Assembly (NCBI GenBank): GCA_900320285.1 | Contig: ONRQ01000017.1 | Coordinates: 1 to 64,000, forward strand | Source of the DNA: an uncultured Eubacteriales bacterium | GTDB lineage: Bacteria > Bacillota > Clostridia > Peptostreptococcales > Anaerovoracaceae | DNA length: 64,000 nucleotides | Reading direction: 5' to 3' | Part shown: positions 8,182 to 16,708 of the stretch, piece by piece | How the letters are laid out: every line of letters begins with the position of its first letter | Numbering within the stretch: the stretch's first letter is position 1 | Position numbers and translations under genes: made by a program | The notes under the pieces: model-generated | Database searches by the model: none | Told to the model about the DNA's origin: nothing | What the model saw: the letters and a program-made list of their open reading frames with translations, nothing else

Positions 8182-9426
8182 ATGGCAGATTTTGAACTTA
8201 CACCTGAAGCTGTAGTTGAAGCAGCAGAGAAACAGGCAGTTGATCTTGAAGCAGGAGTACAGGAAGTTGCGGCACAGGCTGCTGCTCTCGACATGTCCCA
8301 GGCTTTCGATTTCGCACCTGAATTCGCACCTGAAGAAGAAAAGAAGGAAGATCCGCTTGCAAAGTTCACACCTGATGAGCAGAGACAGATCAAAGCGGTT
8401 GCAGATAAGATCGATATCACAGACAGCAACGCAGTACTGAGCTACGGCGCAAGCGCACAGCGCAAGGTTTCGGATTTCGCTGATGGAGCTCTCCAGAGTG
8501 TCAGAACAAAAGACATGGGAGAGACCGGACAGGTGCTGACATCACTTCTCGTTGAGCTCAAGTCAAACGGCGAAGAGAAAAAGAGCTTCTTCGGAAAGCT
8601 GTTCGGGAGTGCGGAGAGAAACTTCGAAAAAATGAAAACTCAGTACTCCACAACCGAGGCCAACATCGACAGGATCGTAAAGCTGCTCGAAGAGCACGAG
8701 GAACAGCTCCTCAAGGACATCGTTCAGCTCGACAGACTCTATGACAAGAACAAACTTTACTTCAAGGAAGTTTCGATGTATATCGAGGCCGGCAAGCTCG
8801 CTCTTGAGAAGGCAAAGAACGAAACTCTCCCTGAGCTCGAGGCTAAGGCAAGAGAGACCGGTTCAGTAGAGGATGCACAGGCAGCTCAGGACTACGCAGA
8901 CATGATCACAAGATTCGAGAAGAAGATCTACGATCTGGAGCTCTCGAGAACAGTATGCCTGCAGTCGGCACCGGAGATCAGAATGGTACAGAATTCTGAC
9001 ACCATCATGTCCGAGAAGATCCGCTCCACTATCGTAAATGTCATTCCTATGTGGAAGACACAGATGGTGCTGGCACTCAACAACTATCATACACAGAAGG
9101 CTATCGAGGCTCAGCAGGCAGTCACAGAAGCTACCAACGAGATGCTCAAGAAGAATGCCGAGGCTCTGCACCAGAACACTGTTGACACAGCGAAGGCAAG
9201 CGAGAGAGGTATCGTTGATATCGAGACACTGCAGCACACCAACCAGGAGCTGATCACAGCGATCGACGAGATCATCCAGATCCAGGAGGAAGGCAAGGTT
9301 GCAAGAGCAGAGGCCGAGAAGGAACTCGCAAGAATCGAGCAGGAGCTCAAGGACAAGATGCTCGGTATCGCTGCTAACGCAAGATGGACAGGCGAGGACA
9401 TCGCTGCAAGAACTGATCAGAAATAA
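8182..9426 (+). CDS. TelA-family toxic anion resistance protein
   Basis: A 414-residue cytoplasmic, largely helical protein of the TelA/KlaA family (PF05816). Visible family traits are the FGKLFGSAERNFEKMKTQY segment, a central coiled-coil-like stretch with LLEEHEEQLLKDIVQLDRLYDKN, and the late YHTQKAIEAQQAVTEATNEMLKKNAE region. The first 80 residues are acidic and low in complexity. The ATG at 8182 follows AAAGGAGGA. It is the second gene of a pair with the XpaC-like gene, an arrangement conserved in Bacillota and linked to tellurite or other anion stress in some species; whether it confers resistance here is not shown. The first half of an inverted-repeat element supplies its terminator. 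Confidence 0.88.
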   Translation: MADFELTPEAVVEAAEKQAVDLEAGVQEVAAQAAALDMSQAFDFAPEFAPEEEKKEDPLAKFTPDEQRQIKAVADKIDITDSNAVLSYGASAQRKVSDFADGALQSVRTKDMGETGQVLTSLLVELKSNGEEKKSFFGKLFGSAERNFEKMKTQYSTTEANIDRIVKLLEEHEEQLLKDIVQLDRLYDKNKLYFKEVSMYIEAGKLALEKAKNETLPELEAKARETGSVEDAQAAQDYADMITRFEKKIYDLELSRTVCLQSAPEIRMVQNSDTIMSEKIRSTIVNVIPMWKTQMVLALNNYHTQKAIEAQQAVTEATNEMLKKNAEALHQNTVDTAKASERGIVDIETLQHTNQELITAIDEIIQIQEEGKVARAEAEKELARIEQELKDKMLGIAANARWTGEDIAARTDQK

Positions 9427-9509
9427 CAGGCATACACGAGTGGCTACATATAGCTTTGCATGCATGGCTTTATGTGCTCACTGATCCCTGAAAAAGGAGT
9501 TTTTTAGAG

Positions 9510-9560
9510 AAAGTTACATATTTCGACATTTTTAATCGTATATGTAACTTTTTCTTTTTT
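9510..9560 (+). terminator. Intrinsic terminator after telA
   Basis: AAAGTTACATAT at 9510-9521 pairs perfectly with ATATGTAACTTT at 9540-9551, followed by TTCTTTTTT. It is the left half of the inverted-repeat element. Confidence 0.8.
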
Positions 9561-9610
9561 AGGATCACTGATTATGCAAAAGCGGTTGACCATAACAAGC
9601 AAATCTGACG

Positions 9611-9626
9611 TTATCGTTAACTATAA
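9611..9626. promoter_or_regulatory. GTTAAC-centred palindrome upstream of the nuclease-gal genes
   Basis: TTATCGTTAACTATAA has matching TTAT and ATAA arms around GTTAAC. It resembles the sites at 29379-29394 and 53945-53960 (13 of 16 bases with the former), so it may be an operator for the same regulator. Confidence 0.35.
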
Positions 9627-9749
9627 AGCAATGACAGAAGGACCTGTTTGCTGGAGCAAAGTCAAAAGAGTTACATATATAAAATAAGTGATCAGAAAAT
9701 GTAACTGTTTTTCAAAAACTCCTCTTTGTAAGAAATATATCTAAGTAAG

Positions 9750-10862
9750 ATGGGAACAAAAAAAGAAGGAGCCAAATCGAATAGTGGCCGTAAGAGGCTG
9801 CTGCCGGCAATCATTCTGGTGGTGCTTATGGCAGTGGTCCTCTTTGCTGTGTCCGATGTGCCGTTCGTGAAGAGCGCAAGGGATGCCCTGATGCAGAAGC
9901 TCGGATACGAGGCGATAGATCAGAACGGGCAGAGCGGAGGCGATGATAACGAAAACACCGGCACTGAGAACAGCAGCGATAATGGAAGCGGGAGTAATAA
10001 AAGCAGTGGTGCACAGCCATCTGAATGGGACATCTCTGCAGACATCGATCCGTCATCGCTTCCGGAATACAACGGACAGCACTATGTGAAGGTGAGCGGA
10101 GGAGTGCCTGCTTTCCCTGACGATGTCTATGAAAGGGGAGGCCTCGTAAAGGACGGCGATGAGTGGAAAACCAAGGGCAACCTTTTCGGAACGGTAGACT
10201 CGAACAAACTCGCACCTTACGAGTATTACGGAAGTCTGGATGATCTGGGCAGATGTACTGAGGCTTACGGGCTCCTTGGTGAGGAGACCATGCCGCAGGA
10301 AGGGCAGGAGCGCGGAGACATCTCATCTGTTCATCCTTCTGGCTGGGCAAAGGCCCAGAACTGGGAACGCTGCCACCTTATAGCATGGGCGCTTTCTGCA
10401 GAGAATGCCAACCCATCCAATCTTGTCACGGGCACACACTATCTCAACTATGACGGCATGAGACCTCTCGAGGAGGAAGTCGAGCATTACATATGGGATA
10501 CCGGCAATCACGTGTTGTACTATGTTAAGCCGTGGTTCAGCGGCAGGGAACTTGTAGCAAGAGGCGTGCAGATGACAGCGTGGTCGGTCGAAGACAAGGG
10601 CGAGGGTATATCTTTTAACGTATACTGCTTCAACGTTACGCCAGGTGCCGAGATCGACTATAAAACGGGCATCGTGACGACAGAAGAGCAGGCTGCTCAG
10701 GACGCAAGAACATATGTAATAAATACACGTTCTGGAGTGTTCCACTACCCGACATGCGATGGTGTCAAAGAGATGTCGGAGCATAACAAAAAGACAGTTA
10801 CAGCGACGCGTACAGAACTGACTTCGCAGGGATATACACCGTGCGGTGCCTGCGAGCCATAA
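9750..10862 (+). CDS. Membrane-anchored DNA/RNA non-specific endonuclease
   Basis: A 370-residue protein. A basic N-terminus and one hydrophobic segment (about residues 17-36) act as anchor or signal, then a Gly/Ser/Asn-rich linker to about residue 90. The nuclease domain follows, with catalytic-site region WERCHLIAWALS near residues 202-212 (a variant of the DRGH type, with His as likely general base) and ANPSNLVTGTHYLN. The last 50 residues (FHYPTCDGVKEM to PCGACEP) form the Cys-rich Ada-like or metal-binding tail found on many secreted clostridial nucleases. It probably digests external DNA for nutrients. The start ATG has only a weak ribosome site. galK begins 31 bases after its stop. Confidence 0.85.
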   Translation: MGTKKEGAKSNSGRKRLLPAIILVVLMAVVLFAVSDVPFVKSARDALMQKLGYEAIDQNGQSGGDDNENTGTENSSDNGSGSNKSSGAQPSEWDISADIDPSSLPEYNGQHYVKVSGGVPAFPDDVYERGGLVKDGDEWKTKGNLFGTVDSNKLAPYEYYGSLDDLGRCTEAYGLLGEETMPQEGQERGDISSVHPSGWAKAQNWERCHLIAWALSAENANPSNLVTGTHYLNYDGMRPLEEEVEHYIWDTGNHVLYYVKPWFSGRELVARGVQMTAWSVEDKGEGISFNVYCFNVTPGAEIDYKTGIVTTEEQAAQDARTYVINTRSGVFHYPTCDGVKEMSEHNKKTVTATRTELTSQGYTPCGACEP

Positions 10863-10893
10863 CAATCATCTATCATATAAAGGAGCATTTACT

Positions 10894-12189
10894 ATGCGAT
10901 CGATCACATCTATCAAATCATCACTTTCTGCAGGCAGTTATGACATGATGCTCAAAAGCCTCTACTGCCGTCCTGCTGATATGCTGGAACCATACAGAGA
11001 CAGGATAGTCAGAGTTCTTGACGGATTCATGAAAGAATTCGATGCTTCTCCGGATGCGGAAGTCTCGGTTTACAGTGCGCCGGGACGTACCGAGATTGGC
11101 GGAAATCATACTGATCATCAGAGAGGTAAAGTCCTCACAGGATCTGTGGATCTCGATGCAATAGCCTGTGCCGCGCCTAACGGAAGCAACGAGGTGCGCA
11201 TATACTCAGAGGGATACGGTCTTACGACTGTGGATATAAGCAATCTTGAGCCTGTAAAGGAAGAAGAGAATACGACAAAAGCTATTATCCGGGGAACTCT
11301 TGCTGCCATAGCATCGAGAGGTTACGAAGTCAAAGGCTTTGATGCCTATGTTACATCTGACGTTCCGGGAGGATCAGGACTTTCATCTTCAGCATGCTTC
11401 GAAGTCCTCATAGGCGTCACTGTCAACGGGCTGTTCTGCGCTAACAGCATACCTCTTGCCGAGATCGCGAAGATCGGGCAGTATGCAGAGAATGTGTACT
11501 TCGGAAAACCATCCGGTCTGCTCGACCAGATGGGATGCGCTCTCGGCGGCATAGTTGCGATAGATTTTCAGGATAAAGAGAATCCGCAGTACCACGCAGT
11601 TGACTTTGATTTTGCGTCTGCGGGATATGCGCTTTGCATAATTGATACAGGAGCTGATCACGCTGACCTTACGGGAGATTATGCTGCGGTTCCTGCCGAG
11701 ATGAAGTCTGTTGCTCAGGCTTTCGGAAAGGAAGTGCTCTGCGAAGTTGATGAAACGGAATTCTACAACTCCATAGCGAAACTTAGAGAGAAATTGGGAG
11801 ACCGGGCTGTGATGCGGGCGATACATTATTTCACGGACTGTCACCGTGTTGAGCAGCAGGTAGAAGCTCTTGAAAAACATGAATTCGATAAGTTCCTGAG
11901 ACTGGTCAGCAGCTCGGGTCATTCATCATATATGTATCTTCAGAACGTAGCTACATACAGGGATCCTGCAGACCAGCCGGTCGCACTTTCGCTGGCCATG
12001 GCGGGCTACTATCTTGCGGGACGCGGCGCGCGCAGGGTGCACGGTGGCGGATTTGCAGGAACCATACAGGCATTTGTACCGCTCGACATGGTGGATGAAT
12101 TCAGGCGTGGAATGGACTCAGTGCTCGGTGAGGGAGCCTGCAGAGTTACATACATACGCCCGGTCGGCGGATGCACACTTATAGACTGA
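10894..12189 (+). CDS. galK: Galactokinase
   Basis: This GHMP-family kinase phosphorylates galactose to galactose 1-phosphate in the Leloir pathway. It has 431 residues from ATG 10894, nine bases after AAAGGAG; a longer frame from 10846 overlaps the nuclease end and is rejected. Galactokinase signature SAPGRTEIGGNHTDHQRG is near residues 61-78, the ATP-binding GGSGLSSSACFE is near 158-169, and the third GHMP motif GGGFAGTIQAFVP is near the C-terminus. galT follows directly. No epimerase (galE) or mutarotase is in the window. Substrate galactose may come from the GH36 alpha-galactosidase downstream. Confidence 0.95.
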   Translation: MRSITSIKSSLSAGSYDMMLKSLYCRPADMLEPYRDRIVRVLDGFMKEFDASPDAEVSVYSAPGRTEIGGNHTDHQRGKVLTGSVDLDAIACAAPNGSNEVRIYSEGYGLTTVDISNLEPVKEEENTTKAIIRGTLAAIASRGYEVKGFDAYVTSDVPGGSGLSSSACFEVLIGVTVNGLFCANSIPLAEIAKIGQYAENVYFGKPSGLLDQMGCALGGIVAIDFQDKENPQYHAVDFDFASAGYALCIIDTGADHADLTGDYAAVPAEMKSVAQAFGKEVLCEVDETEFYNSIAKLREKLGDRAVMRAIHYFTDCHRVEQQVEALEKHEFDKFLRLVSSSGHSSYMYLQNVATYRDPADQPVALSLAMAGYYLAGRGARRVHGGGFAGTIQAFVPLDMVDEFRRGMDSVLGEGACRVTYIRPVGGCTLID

Positions 12190-12227
12190 TAAAACACAGG
12201 CAATTATGATAAAGCAGGAGGATCAAA

Positions 12228-13736
12228 ATGGAGCTGCTGATATCGCAACTTATTGAATATGCTGTAAGAAAAGGATGGATAGAGGACTCTGACCGTATAT
12301 GGGCATCAAACAGGATACTTGAGGCGTTCCATATGGATGGCTTCGACGGCCTGATTGACATAGAAGGAGAGCTCCCGCAGATACAGGAGATTCTGGATGG
12401 ATTGTGTGACTATGCTTATGAGCACGGAGTCATTGAAGGCAATTCTGCTACATATCGCGATCTTTTCGACACAGAGCTCATGGGACTGCTGATGCCGAGA
12501 CCGTCAGAGATCACGGAGGCGTTTTACAAAAAATATGAAAATTCGCCGAAAGAGGCGACTGACTGGTACTATGAGTTTTCAGGAGATACGAATTATATCA
12601 GAAGAGACCGTATCGCAAAGGACCGCAAGTGGACTGTAGATACAGAGTACGGAACGCTGGATATCACGATAAATCTGTCCAAACCGGAGAAAGATCCTAA
12701 GGCAATAGCTGCTGCAGGTAAAGCAAAGGCTTCGGGATATCCGAAGTGCCTTCTCTGTGCCGAGAATGAGGGCTATGCCGGGAGGCTCGATCATCCTGCA
12801 AGACAGAATCACCGTATCATACCGATTGAGCTGGGAGGGCAGGACTTCTTCCTGCAGTACAGTCCTTACGTTTATTACAACGAGCACTGCATCGTGTTCA
12901 ACAGAAGGCATATACCTATGCACATAGACAGGCAGGCATTTACCAATCTGCTCGGTTTCGTAACAGTATTCCCTCACTATTTTGTGGGATCGAACGCTGA
13001 CCTCCCTATAGTTGGCGGAAGCGTTCTGAGCCACGATCATTATCAGGGAGGCAATTACGAGTTCGCCATGGCGCGGGCAGAAGTCGAAACATCATTCACA
13101 GTACCGGGCTATGAAGATATAGAAGCGGGTATAGTAAAATGGCCGATGTCTGTCATCCGTCTCAAAGGCACGGACAGGGAGAGGATGATCGACCTTGCTG
13201 AGCTGATACTTAATAAGTGGCGCGTCTATGATGATCCTGATGCGTTCATCTTCCATGAGACAGACGGAGAGAAGCACTCAACAATAACACCGATTGCCCG
13301 CAGAAGGGGTGATGCCTATGAGCTTGATCTCGTACTGCGCAACAACATAACAACAGAAGAGAACCCTCTGGGTGTTTTCCACCCGCATGCAGAAAAACAT
13401 CATATCAAGAAGGAGAACATCGGACTTATAGAGGTTATGGGACTGGCTGTTCTGCCTGCAAGGCTCAAGGGTGAGCTGGCAGCTGTAGAGAAAGGAATTC
13501 TGGAAGGCAAAGATCTTACGGAAGATCCTGCGACAGCATCGCATGCTGAATGGGCTGAAGCGGTCAAAGCGGAGCATCCGGAAATGAATGCCGGGAATGC
13601 AGGAGATATACTGCAAAATGAAGTAGGAAAAGTGTTCGCGGGAGTACTCGAAGATGCAGGCGTGTTCAAGAGAACGGAAGAAGGAAGAGCGGCATTCGAA
13701 AGATTTATCGACTGCCTTGCCGGCCGTGACATATAG
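12228..13736 (+). CDS. galT: UDP-glucose--hexose-1-phosphate uridylyltransferase, class II
   Basis: The 502-residue enzyme swaps UMP between UDP-glucose and galactose 1-phosphate. The length and sequence are those of the long Bacillus/Lactobacillus-type GalT (class II) rather than the 350-residue E. coli type. Landmarks are the Cys-containing CLLCAENEGYAGR stretch, the HRIIPIELGGQ segment and the SHDHYQGGNYEF region with the catalytic His pattern. AGGAGGA precedes ATG 12228. It is 38 bases from galK and 23 bases from the next gene, clearly one transcript. Confidence 0.94.
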   Translation: MELLISQLIEYAVRKGWIEDSDRIWASNRILEAFHMDGFDGLIDIEGELPQIQEILDGLCDYAYEHGVIEGNSATYRDLFDTELMGLLMPRPSEITEAFYKKYENSPKEATDWYYEFSGDTNYIRRDRIAKDRKWTVDTEYGTLDITINLSKPEKDPKAIAAAGKAKASGYPKCLLCAENEGYAGRLDHPARQNHRIIPIELGGQDFFLQYSPYVYYNEHCIVFNRRHIPMHIDRQAFTNLLGFVTVFPHYFVGSNADLPIVGGSVLSHDHYQGGNYEFAMARAEVETSFTVPGYEDIEAGIVKWPMSVIRLKGTDRERMIDLAELILNKWRVYDDPDAFIFHETDGEKHSTITPIARRRGDAYELDLVLRNNITTEENPLGVFHPHAEKHHIKKENIGLIEVMGLAVLPARLKGELAAVEKGILEGKDLTEDPATASHAEWAEAVKAEHPEMNAGNAGDILQNEVGKVFAGVLEDAGVFKRTEEGRAAFERFIDCLAGRDI

Positions 13737-13759
13737 GGAATCAAGGAGGAAAAGAGAAG

Positions 13760-14557
13760 ATGGCAAGCGGAAGAATGGAATTCCACGCAGAATCAATTAT
13801 GCAGCATGCAAACTTCAGCTTTGTGCTGCCTAACGATGTAGCGATGGAGGAAGTTTTTGACCTTAAGTATTATGACAGAGATCCGATGAATCTCATATTG
13901 CTGCACGGTCTTACCGGTACTGATACAGACTGGCTATACGGTGGTGTGGCGCAGCTGATGGCCATACAGTACAACCTGAATATATTTATGCCAACAACCG
14001 GAAACTCTTTCTACCTGGATCAGGGATATAAAGGGAGAAACTACTGCGAGTTTATCGCGGAAGAGCTTCCTGAATACATACAGAAGACATTCGGAATTAA
14101 GATGGAAAGAGAAAACACCATGATAGGCGGTCTCTCGATGGGCGGATACGGTTCACTTCACACGGCGCTTACATACCCTGATAAGTTCAGCGCATGTATA
14201 GCACTTTCATCAGCTTTGGTCGTAAGAGATGTTGCGAAAAAGCCTGACTCGGAAGTCGGCAGCGTGCTCCCTAAGGAGTTCAGGAAAGAACTGTTCGGAA
14301 GTCCTTCAAAGCTGATCAAATCCGATATGAATCCCGAAGTGCTTTACAAAAAAATCAAAAAGCAGGGCAAGAAGGCGCCGTTCATATACCTTGCAATAGG
14401 TGTTGACGACAACCTGCTTGAAAGCAACCGCACGTTCCGCGATTTCCTGAAGAAAGAAAAGGCTGATTTCTTCTATGAAGAGGGACCGGGAAGACATACC
14501 TGGCAGTTCTGGAATGAATATATCGACAGAGGACTGAAAACCGTACTTAACAGATAA
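13760..14557 (+). CDS. Alpha/beta-hydrolase esterase (esterase D / tributyrin esterase type)
   Basis: This 265-residue cytoplasmic protein has no signal peptide and belongs to the PF00756 esterase family. The nucleophile elbow GLSMGG puts Ser near residue 125; Asp in GVDDNLLESN and His in GRHTWQFW near residue 244 complete a likely catalytic triad. The oxyanion region is LLHGLTG near 46-52. It lies between galT and a glucosidase in a sugar operon, so deacetylation of imported plant oligosaccharides is plausible but not shown. RBS is AAGGAGG. Confidence 0.8.
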   Translation: MASGRMEFHAESIMQHANFSFVLPNDVAMEEVFDLKYYDRDPMNLILLHGLTGTDTDWLYGGVAQLMAIQYNLNIFMPTTGNSFYLDQGYKGRNYCEFIAEELPEYIQKTFGIKMERENTMIGGLSMGGYGSLHTALTYPDKFSACIALSSALVVRDVAKKPDSEVGSVLPKEFRKELFGSPSKLIKSDMNPEVLYKKIKKQGKKAPFIYLAIGVDDNLLESNRTFRDFLKKEKADFFYEEGPGRHTWQFWNEYIDRGLKTVLNR

Positions 14558-14569
14558 GGGGATGGAATA

Positions 14570-16174
14570 ATGCTTTGCAGCAAATACAGTGATTTTACGA
14601 AATGGGTCATCTACCAGATATATCCGCGCAGCTTCATGGACAGCAATGGCGACGGCATAGGTGATCTTCAGGGAGTAATCAGCAAGCTCGACTACATAAA
14701 GGAACTCGGAGCAAACGCAGTATGGCTCTGTCCGTGCTTCAAGAGCCCCAATGAAGACAACGGTTACGATGTTGCGGATTACTGCGACATAATGGATGAA
14801 TTCGGTACTATGGCTGACATGGATCAGTTGATAGATGAACTGCATAAGCGCAGTATGAAACTCATCCTTGATCTGGTGCCTAATCATACGTCGACTGATC
14901 ATGTATGGTTCCGGGAATCCAGAAAGGGAAAAGATAACCCGTACAGCGACTTCTATTATTGGTTTGATGTGCCTCCAAACGACTGGGAATCATCGTTCGG
15001 GGGAAGTGCCTGGCAGTATGATGAGATGCGGGGGCAGTATTACCTGCATACATTTGCTGTGGGACAGGCTGACCTTAACTGGGAGAATCCGGCTGTTGTA
15101 AAGGCGATGCAGGATGTAGTCGACTTCTGGGTCGATAAGGGCTGCGATGGATTTAGGATAGATGTCATAGACTGCATATCAAAAGATCTTCCAAACGACC
15201 GGAATGGACTGGGGCCGCGCCTTCATGAATACATACGCGCGCTTTTCGGCCGTGAAAAAACGGCACATCTGTTTACGGTCGGAGAAGGCCATACCAACGA
15301 GATAGATGATATAGTACTTCACTGTGCTCATGATCGCAACGAGCTTTCAACGCTCTTCATTTTTGACCATATGGAATGCGGCCGTTCTGATAAATTCACT
15401 CCGAAAGATGAAGGCCTGAGGGCTTTAAGAGATTATCTTGTGTACTGGCAGAACGAGACCGGCAAAAGGGATCTGCTTTACAGCCTGTTTATAGAAAATC
15501 ACGACCAGCCGCAGATGATTTCACGTATAGGCAATGACAGGGAACTAAGGTATGAGTCTGCCACTTGCATAGCGACCATGCTTTACCTGCTGAAGGGTGT
15601 TCCGTTCATCTATCAGGGGCAGGAAATAGGAATGCCTGCTGCTCATTATGACAGTATTGATGACTTCGATGATGTTGAGTGCCTCGGAGCTTATCGTAAA
15701 TACCGCAGAACACTCAGCGAGGAAGAGGCTCTTGAAAAGGTGAATTTCGGAAGCCGTGATAATGCGCGCCATCCTATGGCGTGGGACGACAGCAAAAACT
15801 GCGGATTTACAGGTGGAGACTGTGAGCCGTGGATCATAAATCACTCGAGAGCCAAAGAAATAAATGTAAAAAATGACCTAAACTCCGATAAATCTGTATA
15901 CAGGTTTTATCAGGAACTGCTGAAGCTGCGTGCCGGAAACGATGTGCTCCGCGATGGAAATGTTGAAGTGATATCAAAACCTGAGGATGAATTCTTTGCC
16001 TATATAAGGTCGCTGAACGATGAAAAATGGATGGTTATTTGCAATTTTGGGAAAGAGCAGGTCATTGAACTTCCTTCTGACTGCGAGGAGCCCGTTCTTG
16101 CCAACCTGGAGAGAAAAACTTCAGATGGCCTATACCGTCCATATGAATGCGCTGTCGCAAAAATGATATGTTAA
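14570..16174 (+). CDS. GH13 alpha-glucosidase (oligo-1,6-glucosidase type)
   Basis: This 534-residue intracellular glycoside hydrolase of family GH13, subfamily 31 type, acts on alpha-1,4 or alpha-1,6 glucosides such as isomaltose, maltose or trehalulose. The N-terminus WVIYQIYPRSFMDSNGDGIGDLQG and the QADLNWENP motif are diagnostic. The likely nucleophile is Asp in GFRIDVID (about residue 198), the acid/base is Glu in VGEGHTNEID (about 239), and the transition-state pair is in ENHDQP. It lacks a signal peptide, so it works on imported sugars. It is the last gene of the galK-galT cluster; the next promoter begins 35 bases after its stop. Sucrose-type isomers are also possible substrates. Confidence 0.88.
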   Translation: MLCSKYSDFTKWVIYQIYPRSFMDSNGDGIGDLQGVISKLDYIKELGANAVWLCPCFKSPNEDNGYDVADYCDIMDEFGTMADMDQLIDELHKRSMKLILDLVPNHTSTDHVWFRESRKGKDNPYSDFYYWFDVPPNDWESSFGGSAWQYDEMRGQYYLHTFAVGQADLNWENPAVVKAMQDVVDFWVDKGCDGFRIDVIDCISKDLPNDRNGLGPRLHEYIRALFGREKTAHLFTVGEGHTNEIDDIVLHCAHDRNELSTLFIFDHMECGRSDKFTPKDEGLRALRDYLVYWQNETGKRDLLYSLFIENHDQPQMISRIGNDRELRYESATCIATMLYLLKGVPFIYQGQEIGMPAAHYDSIDDFDDVECLGAYRKYRRTLSEEEALEKVNFGSRDNARHPMAWDDSKNCGFTGGDCEPWIINHSRAKEINVKNDLNSDKSVYRFYQELLKLRAGNDVLRDGNVEVISKPEDEFFAYIRSLNDEKWMVICNFGKEQVIELPSDCEEPVLANLERKTSDGLYRPYECAVAKMIC

Positions 16175-16208
16175 AAATGTATTTTAATTAAGCAAAGAGG
16201 TGTATTTG

Positions 16209-16238
16209 TTGACATAGAGGCTTAAAAATTGGTATAGT
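16209..16238 (+). promoter_or_regulatory. Promoter of the raffinose/sucrose transporter operon
   Basis: TTGACA at 16209-16214 and TATAGT at 16233-16238 have an 18-base spacer. The start point near 16245 leaves a leader of about 460 bases before the binding-protein ATG. Confidence 0.8.
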
Positions 16239-16250
16239 CTTTTTGTTAAT

Positions 16251-16268
16251 ATGTAATATTTATTACAT
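16251..16268. promoter_or_regulatory. Perfect 18-base palindrome just after the transcription start
   Basis: ATGTAATATTTATTACAT is a perfect inverted repeat of ATGTAATA around TT. A half-copy GTAATAACGTAATAT follows at about 16276-16290. The position just downstream of the promoter is right for a repressor operator; GntR-, TetR- and AraC-type regulators in the window are all candidates. Confidence 0.5.
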
Positions 16269-16297
16269 ATATTTGGTAATAACGTAATATAAGAGAA

Positions 16298-16394
16298 GCA
16301 GGACAGGAGAAACTTAAATCGGGAGTAATTATCTGCAAAATCATCAGGTACTATAAGCCCGTTCATAAAAGAAAGCCTATCCTGCATTTTTTTT
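16298..16394 (+). terminator. Leader terminator with a distant stem, upstream of the sugar ABC operon
   Basis: GCAGGACAGG at 16298-16307 pairs with CCTATCCTGC at 16376-16385 with one mismatch, followed by eight T residues. The 68-base loop between them could hold a ligand- or protein-binding domain. It lies inside the transcript that starts near 16245 and long before the coding region, so it could give a 150-nt RNA or act as a conditional terminator. Confidence 0.55.
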
Positions 16395-16399
16395 CTTAA

Positions 16400-16690
16400 G
16401 GTGTGAGCTGTGAGTGCATACACATTTTAACTGATTGGGATTTGCTTTGTGTTCTGAAACCAACGGTTCATCCGTTGAAAGTCGACATCATAACGGATGC
16501 CCTGTTCGGGACCGGAGCGTTATTTCAATACCGATTCGACCGGAACGATGAGACTGGGGACGTATCGGGGAAAAGCAGCTGCTTCTCCGATATCCCGGCG
16601 CCGCATAACACGGTGCCTGTGGTAATTACATAGGAACTGCTGACGGTTAAACCATCTACCCTGTGGTGTCGGAAATAAGTTATTTTTAGT
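16400..16690 (+). promoter_or_regulatory. Structured second part of the operon leader
   Basis: This is about 290 non-coding bases between the leader terminator and the binding-protein gene. Stems visible by eye are CAACGG/CCGTTG at 16461-16477 and a long one where 16564-16578 (ATCGGGGAAAAGCAG) pairs with CTGCTTCTCCGAT just after it. An open frame crosses the region but lacks a ribosome site and looks like chance. No known riboswitch class was recognised. Confidence 0.4.
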
Positions 16691-16708
16691 TTTTATAGGA
16701 GGAATAAT

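Larger units (their letters stand above)
9496..9722. repeat. 227-bp inverted-repeat element (MITE-like) in the telA-nuclease gap
   Basis: The ends 9496-9519 and 9699-9722 are inverted copies matching at 20 of 24 bases, with GGAGTTTTT outermost. Inside, GTTACAT occurs four times in alternating orientation (9513, complement at 9542-9548, 9670, complement at 9699-9705), giving two stem-loops. It fills most of the 323-base gap between telA and the nuclease gene. It codes for nothing visible. It may be a non-autonomous mobile element or simply a double terminator; no target duplication is obvious. Confidence 0.5.

Noticed and set aside
16403..16633. 76-codon open frame in the sugar operon leader
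   Set aside because: No ribosome site, no family resemblance, and the sequence is better explained by RNA stems.
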